NCBI RefSeq assembly: GCF_003671495.1
Contig: NZ_RCHN01000020.1
Span: forward strand, 124,001-188,000
DNA length: 64,000 nt
Source: Ketobacter sp.
Lineage (GTDB): Bacteria; Pseudomonadota; Gammaproteobacteria; Pseudomonadales; Ketobacteraceae
Direction: 5' to 3'
The notes under the pieces: generated by a model
What the model was told of the DNA's origin: nothing
Seen by the model: only the letters and a program-made list of their open reading frames with translations
Database searches by the model: none
In this document: positions 34,696-46,200 of the stretch, piece by piece
Layout of the letters: each line of letters begins with the position of its first letter
How positions within the stretch are numbered: position 1 is the stretch's first letter
Made by a program: the position numbers and the translations under genes

Positions 34696-35412
34696 ATGGA
34701 TAGAAATTACACCAAACGCGTACGCTACGAGTTTATTTTCAAATCCCAGGATAATTTTCAGTACGAAGTGGACATTGATCCCAACACCCTGGAGCACCCG
34801 GCACCGCTGGGGGCCGCCCCGGAGTGGTCCGCCCTGGATGTAGACAAATGCCCCCACTGCCCACTCAACAGCGCCACCACGGAGCATTGCCCCCTGGCCA
34901 GGCGGGTAGCGCCGATCCTGAGCTTCAGTGCCCATCCCGCGTTTGAATCCGTCAAGGTGCGGGTGCACAAGGACAACATGACCATGGAAAGCCAGTCTAC
35001 GGTGCAGGAAGCCTATCGCTCCCTGATCGGGTTGATCATGGCCACCAGTGGCTGCCCCCATACCGGCTTTTTCAAACCCATGGCCTGGTTCCACCTGCCC
35101 TTCTCCACCCAGGATGAAACCCTGTTCCGGGCCTGTGCCACGTTCCTGTTGTTCCAGTTCTTTGATCCGGTGGACCCGGAAAGCGGTGGCCATTTTACCG
35201 ACCTCAAGCAGGTGTACGAAGACATTCACATCGTCAATCAGCATATCGCGAAACGCTTGCGCAAGGCGTCCGCCTCGGAGTCCACCCTCAACGCCCTGAC
35301 CATCCTGGATATTTTTGCCCAGTCGTTCCGCCCCACCTTGAACGACTCGCTGCAGGAACTGGCGTTCCTGTTCAAACCGGGCATCAACGAAGTCAGCTTC
35401 GAGACCCCCTGA
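34696..35412 (+). CDS. unknown protein with clustered cysteines
   Basis: This 238-residue soluble protein is not assigned to a function. It has a Cys cluster KCPHCPLNSATTEHCPLA (Cys 52, 55, 65) and a second element TSGCPHTGFFKPMAWFHLPF (Cys 120, His 122), which together could bind zinc or an iron-sulfur cluster. From memory it resembles proteins now labelled DUF6901, but this cannot be checked here. The last codon is followed immediately by the TTG start of a diguanylate cyclase, so the two genes are coupled. It is divergent from the FAD oxidoreductase gene with 73 bases between. Confidence 0.6.
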   Translation: MDRNYTKRVRYEFIFKSQDNFQYEVDIDPNTLEHPAPLGAAPEWSALDVDKCPHCPLNSATTEHCPLARRVAPILSFSAHPAFESVKVRVHKDNMTMESQSTVQEAYRSLIGLIMATSGCPHTGFFKPMAWFHLPFSTQDETLFRACATFLLFQFFDPVDPESGGHFTDLKQVYEDIHIVNQHIAKRLRKASASESTLNALTILDIFAQSFRPTLNDSLQELAFLFKPGINEVSFETP

Positions 35413-37056
35413 TTGTTGGTGTTCGGCACGCCTGATTCTGCATCCGCCAAATCTGCTGCATGCGCTCGGCTGCTGCTGGCGGCATTGGTTTTCCTGCTGG
35501 GCAATCTACTATGGAGCCAGCACAGTGTTGCCGCCGCAGTGGAGTTGAAAAAAGCGGAGCAGTATTACCTGTCACTGGAGCCAATGACGGTGAAGGATGC
35601 CAGCCTGGGTAACGACCCGATGTGGATTCCCACCAAAGACCAACTGATACCGGTGCCGATCACGGATGCCCGCACCCAACTCTGGTATCGGTTCGATATC
35701 CACAACGACTCAGACACAAAAGAGTGGTATCTGCTCACCACCAACACCCTGTTGGCGCACATACAGGTGTACACCATGAGCGCCGGGGAGGAGCATCACC
35801 GTCACAACGGTTATGTGCGACGCTTCCCGTTTGATCTGTCCAACAATGTAGCGCTAAGCCTGCCCTCAAACCAGGCGGTAAGTGTGTGGGTGAAACTGGA
35901 AGCGCCCTACGTGGCACAACAACCGTTGTTCAGCCTGATGCCCGGCAATCAGTACCCTCAACATCATTTCAACTATACCAGCATGATTCTGATTGCCATC
36001 GGTGCCATGCTGGCCTTGGTGCTCTACAACGCCTTCCTTTATTATCCCACCCGGGATTCGTCGTTCATCTGGTATGCCGGCTATCAACTGCTGTGCACCT
36101 TTGCCTGGGCCATGCATTTCAAGGTCATGCTGTATTGCTTCGACATTCCCCTCGACGCCAGCACCCTGTATCTGCCCTTTTTTATCGCCGGTGCCGCCAG
36201 CCTGATGTTCGCCATCTCGTTCCTCAAATTGCCCCAGGGGGGATGGCTGGCCCTGCTGGTGCGGGCCTGTGCTATCGCCCTGGTGGTGTTCGGTCTCCTG
36301 GGCTTGATGTTACCGGTGGCCATCTATCAATGGATTCTGGTGATCTGTACCTACTCCTGGATCTGCATCATGCTGGGGCTGGGCATCTGGCGCCTGAACA
36401 AAGGCTATCGGCCCGCGCGGATCTACGTGGCAGGCTTTGGCATTCTGGGCACATACTTTTTGTTTACGCTGGCCGGAAATCTGGCCGGCACCTCATTGTT
36501 CGATAACCAGTTGCTGTGGGCCCTGTGGATGCAACTGATCGATGCCATTGCCCTGGCCCTGGCCCTGGCGGACCGCATTAATTTTCTGCGCAAATCCCGC
36601 CAGCATGCAGACAAGCGGGCCAGCACCGACCAACTCACCGGATTACCCAACCGGACCGCATTCGAACGGGATATTCGGGCCTGGGAGGCCTATTACAGCG
36701 AAGGCATCATTCAGGATTTCTTTTTGACGTTCATCGATGTGGATGGATTGAAGCGGGTCAACGATCGCCATGGGCATAATGAAGGGGATCGCCTGCTCTC
36801 GCTGGTCGCCCAGTGGTTAAGTCGCCAAAGCCAGCAGCAGAATATTTATCGCATTGGAGGGGATGAGTTCGTGTTGCTCTCCCGCAAGCAGATCCAATGG
36901 AACCTTACCAGCCTGCACAGGTTGTTGACGGATGAAGGGTTTCCCAATTCCGATCTCAGCATCGGCACCAGCAGTTATTCTGAAAGCGGCAGCCGATCCA
37001 CGCTGTTGAAGCTGGCCGATGAACGCATGTACGCGATCAAGCACAGCAATCGCTAG
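35413..37056 (+). CDS. diguanylate cyclase with 7TMR-DISM sensor
   Basis: About 547 residues. A signal peptide (ending near AVAAA-VELK) precedes a periplasmic 7TMR-DISM extracellular domain (about 45-185: LWYRFDIHNDSDTKEWYLLTTN), then seven membrane helices (about 190-395) and a GGDEF domain. The cyclase motif G-G-D-E-F is intact (482-486), with FIDVDGLKRVNDRHGHNEGD supplying metal and substrate contacts. The RxxD inhibitory site five residues before GGDEF is absent (S-Q-Q-Q stands there), so feedback inhibition by cyclic-di-GMP is not expected. The start is uncertain: TTG 35413 directly follows the upstream stop, and GTG 35419 is an alternative. Confidence 0.85.
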   Translation: MLVFGTPDSASAKSAACARLLLAALVFLLGNLLWSQHSVAAAVELKKAEQYYLSLEPMTVKDASLGNDPMWIPTKDQLIPVPITDARTQLWYRFDIHNDSDTKEWYLLTTNTLLAHIQVYTMSAGEEHHRHNGYVRRFPFDLSNNVALSLPSNQAVSVWVKLEAPYVAQQPLFSLMPGNQYPQHHFNYTSMILIAIGAMLALVLYNAFLYYPTRDSSFIWYAGYQLLCTFAWAMHFKVMLYCFDIPLDASTLYLPFFIAGAASLMFAISFLKLPQGGWLALLVRACAIALVVFGLLGLMLPVAIYQWILVICTYSWICIMLGLGIWRLNKGYRPARIYVAGFGILGTYFLFTLAGNLAGTSLFDNQLLWALWMQLIDAIALALALADRINFLRKSRQHADKRASTDQLTGLPNRTAFERDIRAWEAYYSEGIIQDFFLTFIDVDGLKRVNDRHGHNEGDRLLSLVAQWLSRQSQQQNIYRIGGDEFVLLSRKQIQWNLTSLHRLLTDEGFPNSDLSIGTSSYSESGSRSTLLKLADERMYAIKHSNR

Positions 37057-37061
37057 CAGGA

Positions 37062-38735
37062 TCAGGCCAGGGTAAAGTACGCCAGCGCGTCATCCTTGCA
37101 TTTGATTCGACAGCCATCCCGTTCCTGCTTCACTGCCAAAGCCTGCTGGATGAAGACCAACTGCACCCCGGGGAAAACCGCCCGCTCCACCACCACTTCA
37201 AAGGTTTCACTGATGGCCTGCACCTGTTCAATCAACTGCTGCCGGCGACGTTTGAGTTCCACCACCAGATTCTCGAAGTGCGCAATGGTGTTGCTGATCT
37301 TTCTGATCTGGTCCATAGCATCCTGGTTAGCGGCATTTTTTTCGATGGGGCGCAACGCTTCTTTCATGCCCCGGATAACATTGAGGCGACTACTCAATTC
37401 CTCCTGCAGAGTACTCAACTCCGTCAACGGTTCGGCAATGCGGGTGGAAAAATCCACTTCTGTTGGAATGTAAGATGGCCCGCCCAGGGTGTTACAGTGC
37501 AGCCGCTGTATGGGGCGGATGATCCCGCCCAGGATTTTGCCTTCAGTTTTTTTGGGGCTGATTACGGTGATGTCGGTACCCGTAATATCGCTGTGCATGA
37601 TGTGTTTTGCCGCCGTTACCGTGCTCGCGGATACCACTTTCGCATACTGAATGTAATTGGCAAATACCGTACCCGGCGTTTCCACCATCACTGAAAACGG
37701 TGTCTCCCCCGCGGCCGGGTTACGTTGCCGGCCGAGAATGCCTTTGCCTATCACTACGTCGTCGCCAGCGATCACGGTGGCAGACTCCAGAAAATCCCGA
37801 ATCAACACTTTACCGGTGGCCTTGACCTGCATGCCTTCCTTGACCGAACCCTTCACCACCACGGTGCCGTCAAAATCCACATTGCCGGTCTGCAGGTCCA
37901 CGTCCCCCACGCAGTAGGCGTCCGATACCATCATGCCATTGTCGATCTTCAACGGCACACCGCGCCGGGCCGCCACCAAAAGATTCTCATCTTCGGCACT
38001 GATTTCAGTACCCTCTCCCAGGTTCAGCGCCCGATCCTGCGGGGTAGGAGCCGGCACAGACTCCCCCATCACATTGAATCCCGCTGCCCCTTCCACCGGG
38101 GGAATCCGGCGCACCAACGCCGCGCCCACCTCGACCATTTCGATTTCGCCGAAATCGTGCATATCGACGGTACCGTTATCCCGCAGTTTCGGTTGCATTA
38201 AGCGGTCCTGTACGGGCATCACCAGCCGCTCCAGTTTGGCCTGGCGGGATGCCCCCGGCGGGTTTCCCGTGGCCACGGTCTCCGTGATCTGGGTCCCCGC
38301 AGGCACGTTGTCCAGCTGATTGCTCAGGGCCTGCAACACGGCATCATTAATTCCTTTCACCACGCCGACCTTTCCGAGATAGGACTTTAATTCCTCTGCT
38401 TTAGGATTATCTGCGCCATAGGCGGTTTCAATGATGAGTTTGCAGGCCATGCGATCTTCAGCGATTTCGGAGGCGATCACAGGCTGACGTTTCTCAGCCA
38501 CCAACATCTGCACTGGCTCAATGTGTTCATCAGGCGTGGACCTTTCTGCCAATCGACTGCGATACAGTGTCAGGACTTTTGCCAGGGCAGAATCATGCAG
38601 ATAAAAATTTCGGAATTCGGTAAGATTGAACTGGCTTTGCAGAAATTCGACCGACAGCGCCGCTTCGTCCAAACAACTCACTATAATGTGGACTTCTTTT
38701 CCATCCGGTGACGCTTCGAAACGCAATCCATTCAT
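37062..38735 (-). CDS. FapA family (DUF342) protein
   Basis: The 557-residue protein has the DUF342/FapA pattern: LNLGEGTEISAEDENLLVAARRGVPLKIDNGMMVSDAYCVGDVDLQTGNVDFDG in the middle (about 240-295), followed by beta-helix-like repeats (VVVKGSVKEGMQVKATGKVLIRDFLESATVIAGDDVVIGKG) and a C-terminal coiled coil (about 430-510). FapA proteins are polymerising or scaffold proteins, some linked to flagellar assembly. No flagellar gene lies near. It converges on the diguanylate cyclase gene with five bases between stops. The target pathway is unknown. Confidence 0.85.
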   Translation of the reverse strand: MNGLRFEASPDGKEVHIIVSCLDEAALSVEFLQSQFNLTEFRNFYLHDSALAKVLTLYRSRLAERSTPDEHIEPVQMLVAEKRQPVIASEIAEDRMACKLIIETAYGADNPKAEELKSYLGKVGVVKGINDAVLQALSNQLDNVPAGTQITETVATGNPPGASRQAKLERLVMPVQDRLMQPKLRDNGTVDMHDFGEIEMVEVGAALVRRIPPVEGAAGFNVMGESVPAPTPQDRALNLGEGTEISAEDENLLVAARRGVPLKIDNGMMVSDAYCVGDVDLQTGNVDFDGTVVVKGSVKEGMQVKATGKVLIRDFLESATVIAGDDVVIGKGILGRQRNPAAGETPFSVMVETPGTVFANYIQYAKVVSASTVTAAKHIMHSDITGTDITVISPKKTEGKILGGIIRPIQRLHCNTLGGPSYIPTEVDFSTRIAEPLTELSTLQEELSSRLNVIRGMKEALRPIEKNAANQDAMDQIRKISNTIAHFENLVVELKRRRQQLIEQVQAISETFEVVVERAVFPGVQLVFIQQALAVKQERDGCRIKCKDDALAYFTLA

Positions 38736-38770
38736 GACGGGCCGATACCAAACTGTTTGGGTAGTGATGC

Positions 38771-38810
38771 TTGAAAAAGAACCACTTGTTACAAGTATAG
38801 AGTCAAGTGG
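38771..38810 (+). promoter_or_regulatory. promoter/operator region of the acyltransferase gene
   Basis: Two overlapping inverted repeats are present: CCACTTG (38782-38788) with CAAGTGG (38804-38810), and ACTTG-TTA-CAAGT (38784-38796). They sit between TTGAAA (38771-38776) and a TATAGA hexamer (38796-38801). The 19-base spacing is longer than optimal, as seen in promoters that need an activator. The acyltransferase gene starts about 70 bases downstream. Confidence 0.35.
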
Positions 38811-38881
38811 CTGAATTGAAAGGAAATGGAGCGATCTGCTGCCATTGTGCCGTTAAAATTACAATAAAGAAGTACTAGCCG

Positions 38882-40225
38882 ATGAATCAGGCCTCCCGGC
38901 TGAACTTGAAACCGTGCCTCAGACTGTGGTCGGTGAAACAAAATTTTTCAGCGTTGTTTGATCAGGGCGGCGAAACCTTCCACCTTATCAATGGATTGCG
39001 CTTTTTCTCCTTTTTCTGGATTCTGGTTTTCCACGCGGCATACATTCACGGTCTGATCGCCGGTAAAGACATCTTTTTCAACCTCACCGATACCGCTCCG
39101 CCCTGGCTGTGGTGGATCTGGAACGCAGATAAAGCAGTGGATCTGTTCTTTGTGATCAGCGGATTCCTCATCAGCGTCATCCTGTTCAAAGAATTGAACC
39201 GGTCCGGCACCATCAAACTGAAGCGCTTCTACCTGCGCCGCTATCTGCGGTTAACACCCATATACGCCCTGATTGTGCTGATCTATTGGCTGTCGCAATC
39301 CCGCAATTATGAATGGGTGTGGACCAACCTCCTCTACATCAACAACTTTCTGCCGGTGGATAAAATGGCCCTGCATTGGACCTGGACCCTGGCGGTGGAG
39401 GAACAGTTTTACCTGATGCTGCCGTTGATACTGGCGGTTCTGTATAAAAGCGCTGGCAAACCCATTCTGCCGGTGCTGATAGGAATGCTGTTGCTGTCGT
39501 TGCTGATTCGGCTGGGGGTCATGTGGTACTACCCGGAAATCTGGCATGCCAGTTACCGCGAGATGTTGATCGGTGACGGGGTGTACCCGGTGTTCTACGC
39601 GAAGCTTTATGACAATCTCATCACCCGCTACGGCCCCTTCGTGTGCGGCGCCATTGCCGCCTACCTGTATTGCTTCAAGCAGGATGAACTGAGCGCCTGG
39701 TTGCGCCGTCACCGGCAGATCTGTCGGGGCGCGCTGATCGGCGCCTTGGGGGTCGCGTTATTGTTCACGCTGTTTCCTGTGATGGGCGCAGAGTTCAGCC
39801 AACCGGGCCCCTGGCTCCGAGCCTATGTGGTCACCCACCGGACCTTGTTTGCCGCCGCCATCGCCTGGTTTATGTTGATGGTGTTCCTGAACCTGGATTC
39901 ATTCAGGCTGCTGAGCCGCTTTTTATCCCTGCGTTGCTGGCAGCCCCTCAGCCAACTCACCTATTCCATGTACCTGGTGCATTTCATTGTGGTCTATGCC
40001 TGCGTACAAAATGCCTATCACAACCTGTTGTTGGTGGATGGCCTGGATCAAACCAGCGTGGCTGTTTATACCATCCTGATCAGTGTTGTGCTGTCCTTGC
40101 TGCTGACGGTGATCATCGGGGTGCTGTGCTGGCTGCTGGTGGAGAAACCCTTCCTCAACATGCGGGACCTGTTCCAAGTGAACAAAGGCGCCACCACCAC
40201 CCGCCCGCTGCACCACGATCTTTAA
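38882..40225 (+). CDS. acyltransferase 3 family membrane protein (OafA/YrhL-like)
   Basis: The 447-residue inner-membrane protein has about ten hydrophobic segments and the family signatures: NGLRFFSFFWILVFHAAYIHG with the catalytic His near residue 52, AVDLFFVISGFLISVILFKEL, KRFYLRRYLRLTPIYAL, and LHWTWTLAVEEQFYLMLPL. Such proteins O-acetylate or O-acylate cell-surface glycans or lipids. The C-terminal end is cytoplasmic and short, with no SGNH domain. It converges on the giant lipoprotein gene with 21 bases between. The acceptor glycan is unknown; no polysaccharide genes are adjacent. Confidence 0.88.
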   Translation: MNQASRLNLKPCLRLWSVKQNFSALFDQGGETFHLINGLRFFSFFWILVFHAAYIHGLIAGKDIFFNLTDTAPPWLWWIWNADKAVDLFFVISGFLISVILFKELNRSGTIKLKRFYLRRYLRLTPIYALIVLIYWLSQSRNYEWVWTNLLYINNFLPVDKMALHWTWTLAVEEQFYLMLPLILAVLYKSAGKPILPVLIGMLLLSLLIRLGVMWYYPEIWHASYREMLIGDGVYPVFYAKLYDNLITRYGPFVCGAIAAYLYCFKQDELSAWLRRHRQICRGALIGALGVALLFTLFPVMGAEFSQPGPWLRAYVVTHRTLFAAAIAWFMLMVFLNLDSFRLLSRFLSLRCWQPLSQLTYSMYLVHFIVVYACVQNAYHNLLLVDGLDQTSVAVYTILISVVLSLLLTVIIGVLCWLLVEKPFLNMRDLFQVNKGATTTRPLHHDL

Positions 40226-40246
40226 GCCTGAACCTGCAAGCCAGGA

Positions 40247-43200
40247 TCAAGGTGAAACCAGGTGGCCACTGGAACGCTGGTTCTGGTAGCTGAGCCGTAT
40301 GCGATTGGCGTCTGCCGCAAACCGGCCGTAACGCACCTCATCCAACTGGAAGTCAGCATCCGAACTGCCCATTTTGAAGGCTTGCCCGTTTTCCATATTA
40401 CGGTAACCGGTGGAACCCTGCAGGCTGCCGTTGGTATAAATCCGCACCCCGGCTGAGGGGTCCACCACCATGACCTGATGCACCCACTGTTCGGAAGTGA
40501 ACCACACGCCACCGCCGTCAAAGCTGACGTTGGAAGAACCTGAGCCGTTGCCAATCTCAAAGCGGGGGGAATATTCCAGGGAGAAAATGACCGCGGTACT
40601 GGTCATGTTCCAGTAGCTGCCACCGGTGCCCCGGGACAGGATCTCCCGCCGCGCTTTGGAGCCAAAGAAAAACAGCCCCGGTTCCCGCACCCAGGACTCG
40701 ATGGTGTACGCCCGGTTGTTCGCATTGAAGGACAGGTCATAAGGCGCTTGCAGGACCTCGTTGCCAGAAAAATTCCGCCCGTAGCCAATCAAGCGATCAG
40801 AGTTATCCCCGACATTGCCGTTGGTTTGCAGCGCGTTGTTCTGATACGCGGTGGAATCGTAGGCGGTGCCGGACGTCCCCTCATCGAAATGCCAGACGGC
40901 GCCATAGTCTTTCCAGACTTTGGTGGGATTTTGTCGATCCGGTACCGCTCCATTTTGCACGTCATTGTAATGCATCACGATGTAATCGGCGTTGCTGTTG
41001 CCATCCACCTGTGGCACCAGAACCCAGGCATTCAGCTGCCCCGAGGGCCCGATTTCAAGTTCATAGGGCAGCCAGCTCAGCTGGTCGCGGTCGGTAAAGC
41101 GCAGGTCCGCGCGACTGCCCTGCAGCGTCGCGGCGATGCCGTTGGAAATCCGGATCAGCACCGGAAAGTCCCTCACGCTGCCACTGACATTGGCACCGCC
41201 GGACGTGGTGTTGAAGCTGTACTGTTGGGTGTTGTTGAAACTGGGCACCGCACTCACATCAATACCGGTTTGCACGTACAACACCGCACCTTCATCCAGA
41301 TAGACATGGTATGTGGTGCCGCTTACCGAACGCGTGCCGGTATAACACCAACCGTCGCCGGCGCTGGAACTCACTGCGTCGCTGCTGCCGCCTTTCACAT
41401 ACAACACCCGGCTTTCGCGAGACAGTGCCAGGAGGGATTTCTGGCTCAAGGTCAAGGTATTGCCGTTGTCGCCCAGATCAATCACTTCGATGCCGTTGAT
41501 CACCTCCGGTCCGAAGCTGGTCAAATCCAGGTTATTCAAGCCGGTGGTGAACTGGATCGTGTCAGAGCCCAAGCCGCCTTCGATATTGTAGAAGTCCGTA
41601 TCCACCAACTGAATGATGTCATCACCGGCACCGGCGGATATCGCGTCGGCACCACCTCCGCTCACCAGAGTGTCGTTGCCACTGGTACCCACCAGGTTGT
41701 TGGCATTGGCGTCCCCCACCAACCCGGCCTGAACCGACTGGCTGAAATCCCGGCCCCATATCACCACGGTTTCACCGGCGTTGAGGCTTGCGTTATCCCC
41801 CAGCGGGGCTCCGATAATCAAATCCGTGTAACCGTCGCCGTTGACATCCGCCTGGCCCGTGCTCTGACCCAATCGATCATCGGTGTTGTCACCTATCACC
41901 TTAAACCCGTCGACGTTGGTCATGCCCGCCAGGTCAACGTCGGAACGGTTGCTACCGTCTTTTCCCATCACCATGTAACCGGCGCCGGCGCTGGCTCCGC
42001 CACTGGCATTGAGGTACGCCCCCAGCAACAGGTCATCCACACCATCGGCATTGAAATCCCCGGCACTGGCCAGGCTGTGACCCATTTGATCGGCGTCAGC
42101 CTCACCGAACAGCGCAAACCCTTCGCTGCTCAGAATGCTGTCCACATCAATATTGGAATAACTGCCGCTGTCGTTACCATAGAGTACGTAGGCCACCCCG
42201 TTTGCGGACCGGCCGCTACCGTCTTTGCCATTGGAAGACACCACCAGATCGCTGATGCCGTCACCGTTGAAATCACCGCCGGCCACGGAGTGACCCAGAA
42301 TGCCACCGGCCACACTGGACTGGATTTTAAAGCCGCTGCCACCGCTCAGGGTGGACACATCAATGGCATTGAACACCGGCCCCGGGGAACCAAAAATCAG
42401 AAAGGACTGTCCCGCCTGGGAACCCAGGGCATCCGAGAAGATGGCGCTCACCACCACATCGTCATAGCCATCCGCATCATAGTCACCCACAAAACGCGCC
42501 GCCTGCCCCAATTGCCAGCCGGCACCGGCGCCCATGATTTTCATGCCGTCGGGCCCGGTGGGGTTGATCATGTCCAGGTCCACATCCGCTCGGGTCGCCC
42601 CCGCCTGCCCGAAAATCACGTAGGCTTTACCGCTGTCAGCACCGTCCTCATCGCTGTAACGCATGCCCACGACCAAATCATCAATACCGTCACCGTTGAA
42701 GTCACCACCGGCGTCCAGCGCCTGGCCGTTACCATTGAAATCGGTGAAGGAATCCCCGATGCGGGCATTGGCCTCAGCAGTGGTCACCCGAAAGCCCACC
42801 GCTGAGCTGAAGCTGGACACATTGACGTCGCCATTAGAGGCCCCACCATACACCACATACAAAATTCCGCCGTCTGCCGCGTAATCATCATCAAGGGGCG
42901 CAATCACATACAGGTCATCATAGCCGTCGTCATTGATGTCGCCGGCGCCGCCCACGGCTCCGCCCATTTTATCCACGGCTCCGATTCCCACGATGCGAAA
43001 ACCGTTGATGCCGTTGGTGATGGAGGCGGAATTCAGGTTGCTGCGGGTGGCCCCCGCCTGACCGTACACCACGTAGGCCAAACCGGATGATCCGGAACTG
43101 TCCGGCGCGCCGGTGACAAAGTCTTCAAAGCCATCACCATTGATGTCGCCGACGGTACTCACCGCCCAACCAATGTGCTCACCGCTGACACTGCCCTGCA

Positions 43201-46200
43201 CCTGGAAGCCATCCGCCGATGTCATGCTGGTCACATCCAGTGACTGCGCTTCAATGTCGATGTCTTTATTGAACGACAGGGAACCGGCCGCCGCCGGGTC
43301 CGGCAAGGTCAGATCCGCATTGGCATATTGAACACTGCGGATACGGGCACCATTAAGCAACAGCGCTGTGGCGTTGGTATAATCCAGGTCGAGGGCGCCA
43401 TCCCCCAACACCACTGAATAATCGAACGAGAGGGTCGCTGTGCCAGAACCGGAGGCCAGATCCACCCGTCGATCCACCCCTTCCATATCCAGTTCCAACT
43501 GCGGTGTATCCAACGTCACGTTCACCGCTTCGCTGAATTGCACCGATACGTTGATGGCAGCACCCACACCATAGGTACCGTCGGCGGTGCTGGACGTGAC
43601 ATTGGTGATGGTCGGAATGGAGGCATTTAGACTGGTGAAGTTCAAATCGGAATTATTGGAAATGCCGGCAAAGCCAACGCCGTTGCCATTCTCCAAAGCA
43701 CCCGCATCGATATTGATGTAATAGCCGGTGTTCGGCTCCAGCACATCGGTTTGCGTGACCACAATGGTGTTACTGCCGCTACCGGACACCTGGCCGGAGG
43801 TAACATCGATGGTATCCCAGACACTGCCATCGCTGGTTTTGTGGATCACGATGTTGCCGCTGTTGACGTACACCACTTCACTGAAATTCAACGTAATGGT
43901 CGCATTCAGCAACACGGCACTGTCTTCATCGGCCGGTGTGGAGCCGGTCAAGGTGATCGCACCGGTTGAGAAGTTCCAGTCACTGGTGGCGGCAACTCCG
44001 GCGAAATCATTGGTGGCGACATCACGCCAGGCACCGTTGTCGATCAGCACATAGTAGCCGCTGCCCCCAAACAAGGTGCCAGCCGGATCGACGGTGATGG
44101 TGGCGGTGCCGGCACCGGTGATGCGGGCATCCCCCAACGGAATGGTTTCAAACACTGAATCATCACCGGCATTATGGATCACGAGGTTGCCACTGTCGGC
44201 GTAGACATTCTCATCAAAGTTCAATACCAGATTGTCATTCAGGCCTACATTCACCGCACCGTCCGCTGGGGACAAGGTGGAAATCTGCGGTCCGCTGACA
44301 TCAATCACCACTGGAAACGCGGTGCTGACGGGGGAAGTATTCCCCGCCGTGTCGGTTTGGGTGGCCGTCAGAACGTAACTGCCTTCACTCAGGATGGTGA
44401 CACTGTAATCGACGCTCCAGTTGCCGCTGCCATCCACTCCAGAATTGGCGATGCTTGCACCATCCAGCATCAGGTCCAGCGTACTGCCGGCCTCGCCGGT
44501 GCCAGAGAATACCAATCCGGTATCGTTGGTGATGCCGTCTGTGGCCCCGGTATCATTACTGATGGTTGCAATCACCGGCGCCAGCGGCTGAGCCGAGTCT
44601 ACAGTGACTGCATATGCACTTGAAGCCACTGAATCGTTGCCCGCCGCATCCGTTGCTACTGCGGTAAAACTGTAGCTGCCGCCGGCCAGGCTTGTGGCCG
44701 AGTGATCAAAGCTCCAGTTACCGCTGCCGTCTGCCGCAGTGGAACCGACGACGACGCCGTCCTGATAGACCGTAACGGTTGCGCCTGCTTCAGCCGTGCC
44801 ATAGACCAGGAGCGTGCTGTCGTTGGTGATGCCATCCCCCGCGGTTGCGGTATCGTCGCTGATACCGGTAATCACCGGGGCAGCGGGCGGAGCGGCATCC
44901 ACTTCGATGCTGAAGCCGGCGCTGATGGCAGACACATTGCCCGCCAGATCCGTCGCCACCGCTGTCGCCGTATAGGTACCGTTGGCCAGGACAGTGGCAC
45001 TGTAATCGAACGCCCAGTTGCCGCCGGCGTCTGCTGTGGTAACCCCGATCAGCACAGCGTCCAGATACACATCAACCGTTGCATCGGCTTCACTGCTGCC
45101 GTTGATGATCAATGTGGTGTCTGCCGTTATCGCATCCCCCGCTGTGCCGGTGTCATCACTGATGGCCAGCACAAACGGTGCCGCCGGCAACGCAGTATCC
45201 ACCACCAGCGCAAAGGCAGCAGACGCTGCAGACACATTGCCCGCCACATCGGTGGCCGTGGCCGTCACACTGTAACTGCCATCCGCCAACGCCGTGCCGC
45301 TGTAATCAAAGCTCCACACCCCACCGGAGGCCACTGCACTGCCGATACTGCTGCCATCCAGATAAACCGTCACCGCGGCATCCACTTCTGCGCTGCCGGA
45401 GAACACCAGGGTTGCATCACTGGTGACACCATCCTGAACCGCGGTATCTGTACTGATGGCACTGACGACCGGTGCAGGGGGCGCGGTGGAATCCACCGTC
45501 AATGAAAACGCTGCGGACGTGACAGACCGGTTGCCGGCCACGTCCACCGCTTCTGCTGTAATACTGTAGCTGCCGTCCGCCAACGGTGATCCGGACAAAT
45601 CGTAACTCCACACTCCGGTGACATCGGCGCTGGTGGTGCCGCGACTGATGCCATCCACGAACACTTCCACCGTGGCACCCGCTTCGGCGCTGCCGCTGAT
45701 CAGCAAGGTCGTATCGGCAGTAATCAAATCACCGCTGCTGCCGGTGTCGTCACTGAAGCCCAGCACCAGCGGTGCCGCTGGCGCTGCCGTATCCACCCGC
45801 AATGCATAAGGGGATGAAAAGGCGGAAACATTGCCGGCCGCATCCGCTGCCTGCCAGCTCAGGGTATAGTTGCCATCAGAGAACGGCGTTGCGCTCAAGT
45901 CAAACTGCCAGGCGCCGCTGCCGTCTGCACTCACAGTGCCGCGGGCCACACCATCCACCCACATGTCCACCGTGCTATTGGGCTCTGCGTTGCCGCTGAA
46001 TATCAACGTGGTGTCGTTGGTAATGCCATCGCTCAGATTGCTGTCGTCCGCCACATTTGATAAAGCCGGCAGCGCCGGTGCCAAGGTGTCTACAGTGATA
46101 CTGCGCGGTGCGGACATACCCGACTGGGAGCCGGCAATGTTGTGGGAGAACGTGGTAACCACATAGAGACCATCCGCCAAGGTACCCAGGTCGAAACTCC

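Noticed and set aside
40748-42805. 685-codon open frame on the plus strand inside the giant lipoprotein gene
   Set aside because: It is antisense to the FG-GAP and LamG region and has no domain of its own; its Val/Ala/His-rich composition is what repetitive GC-rich coding produces on the other strand.
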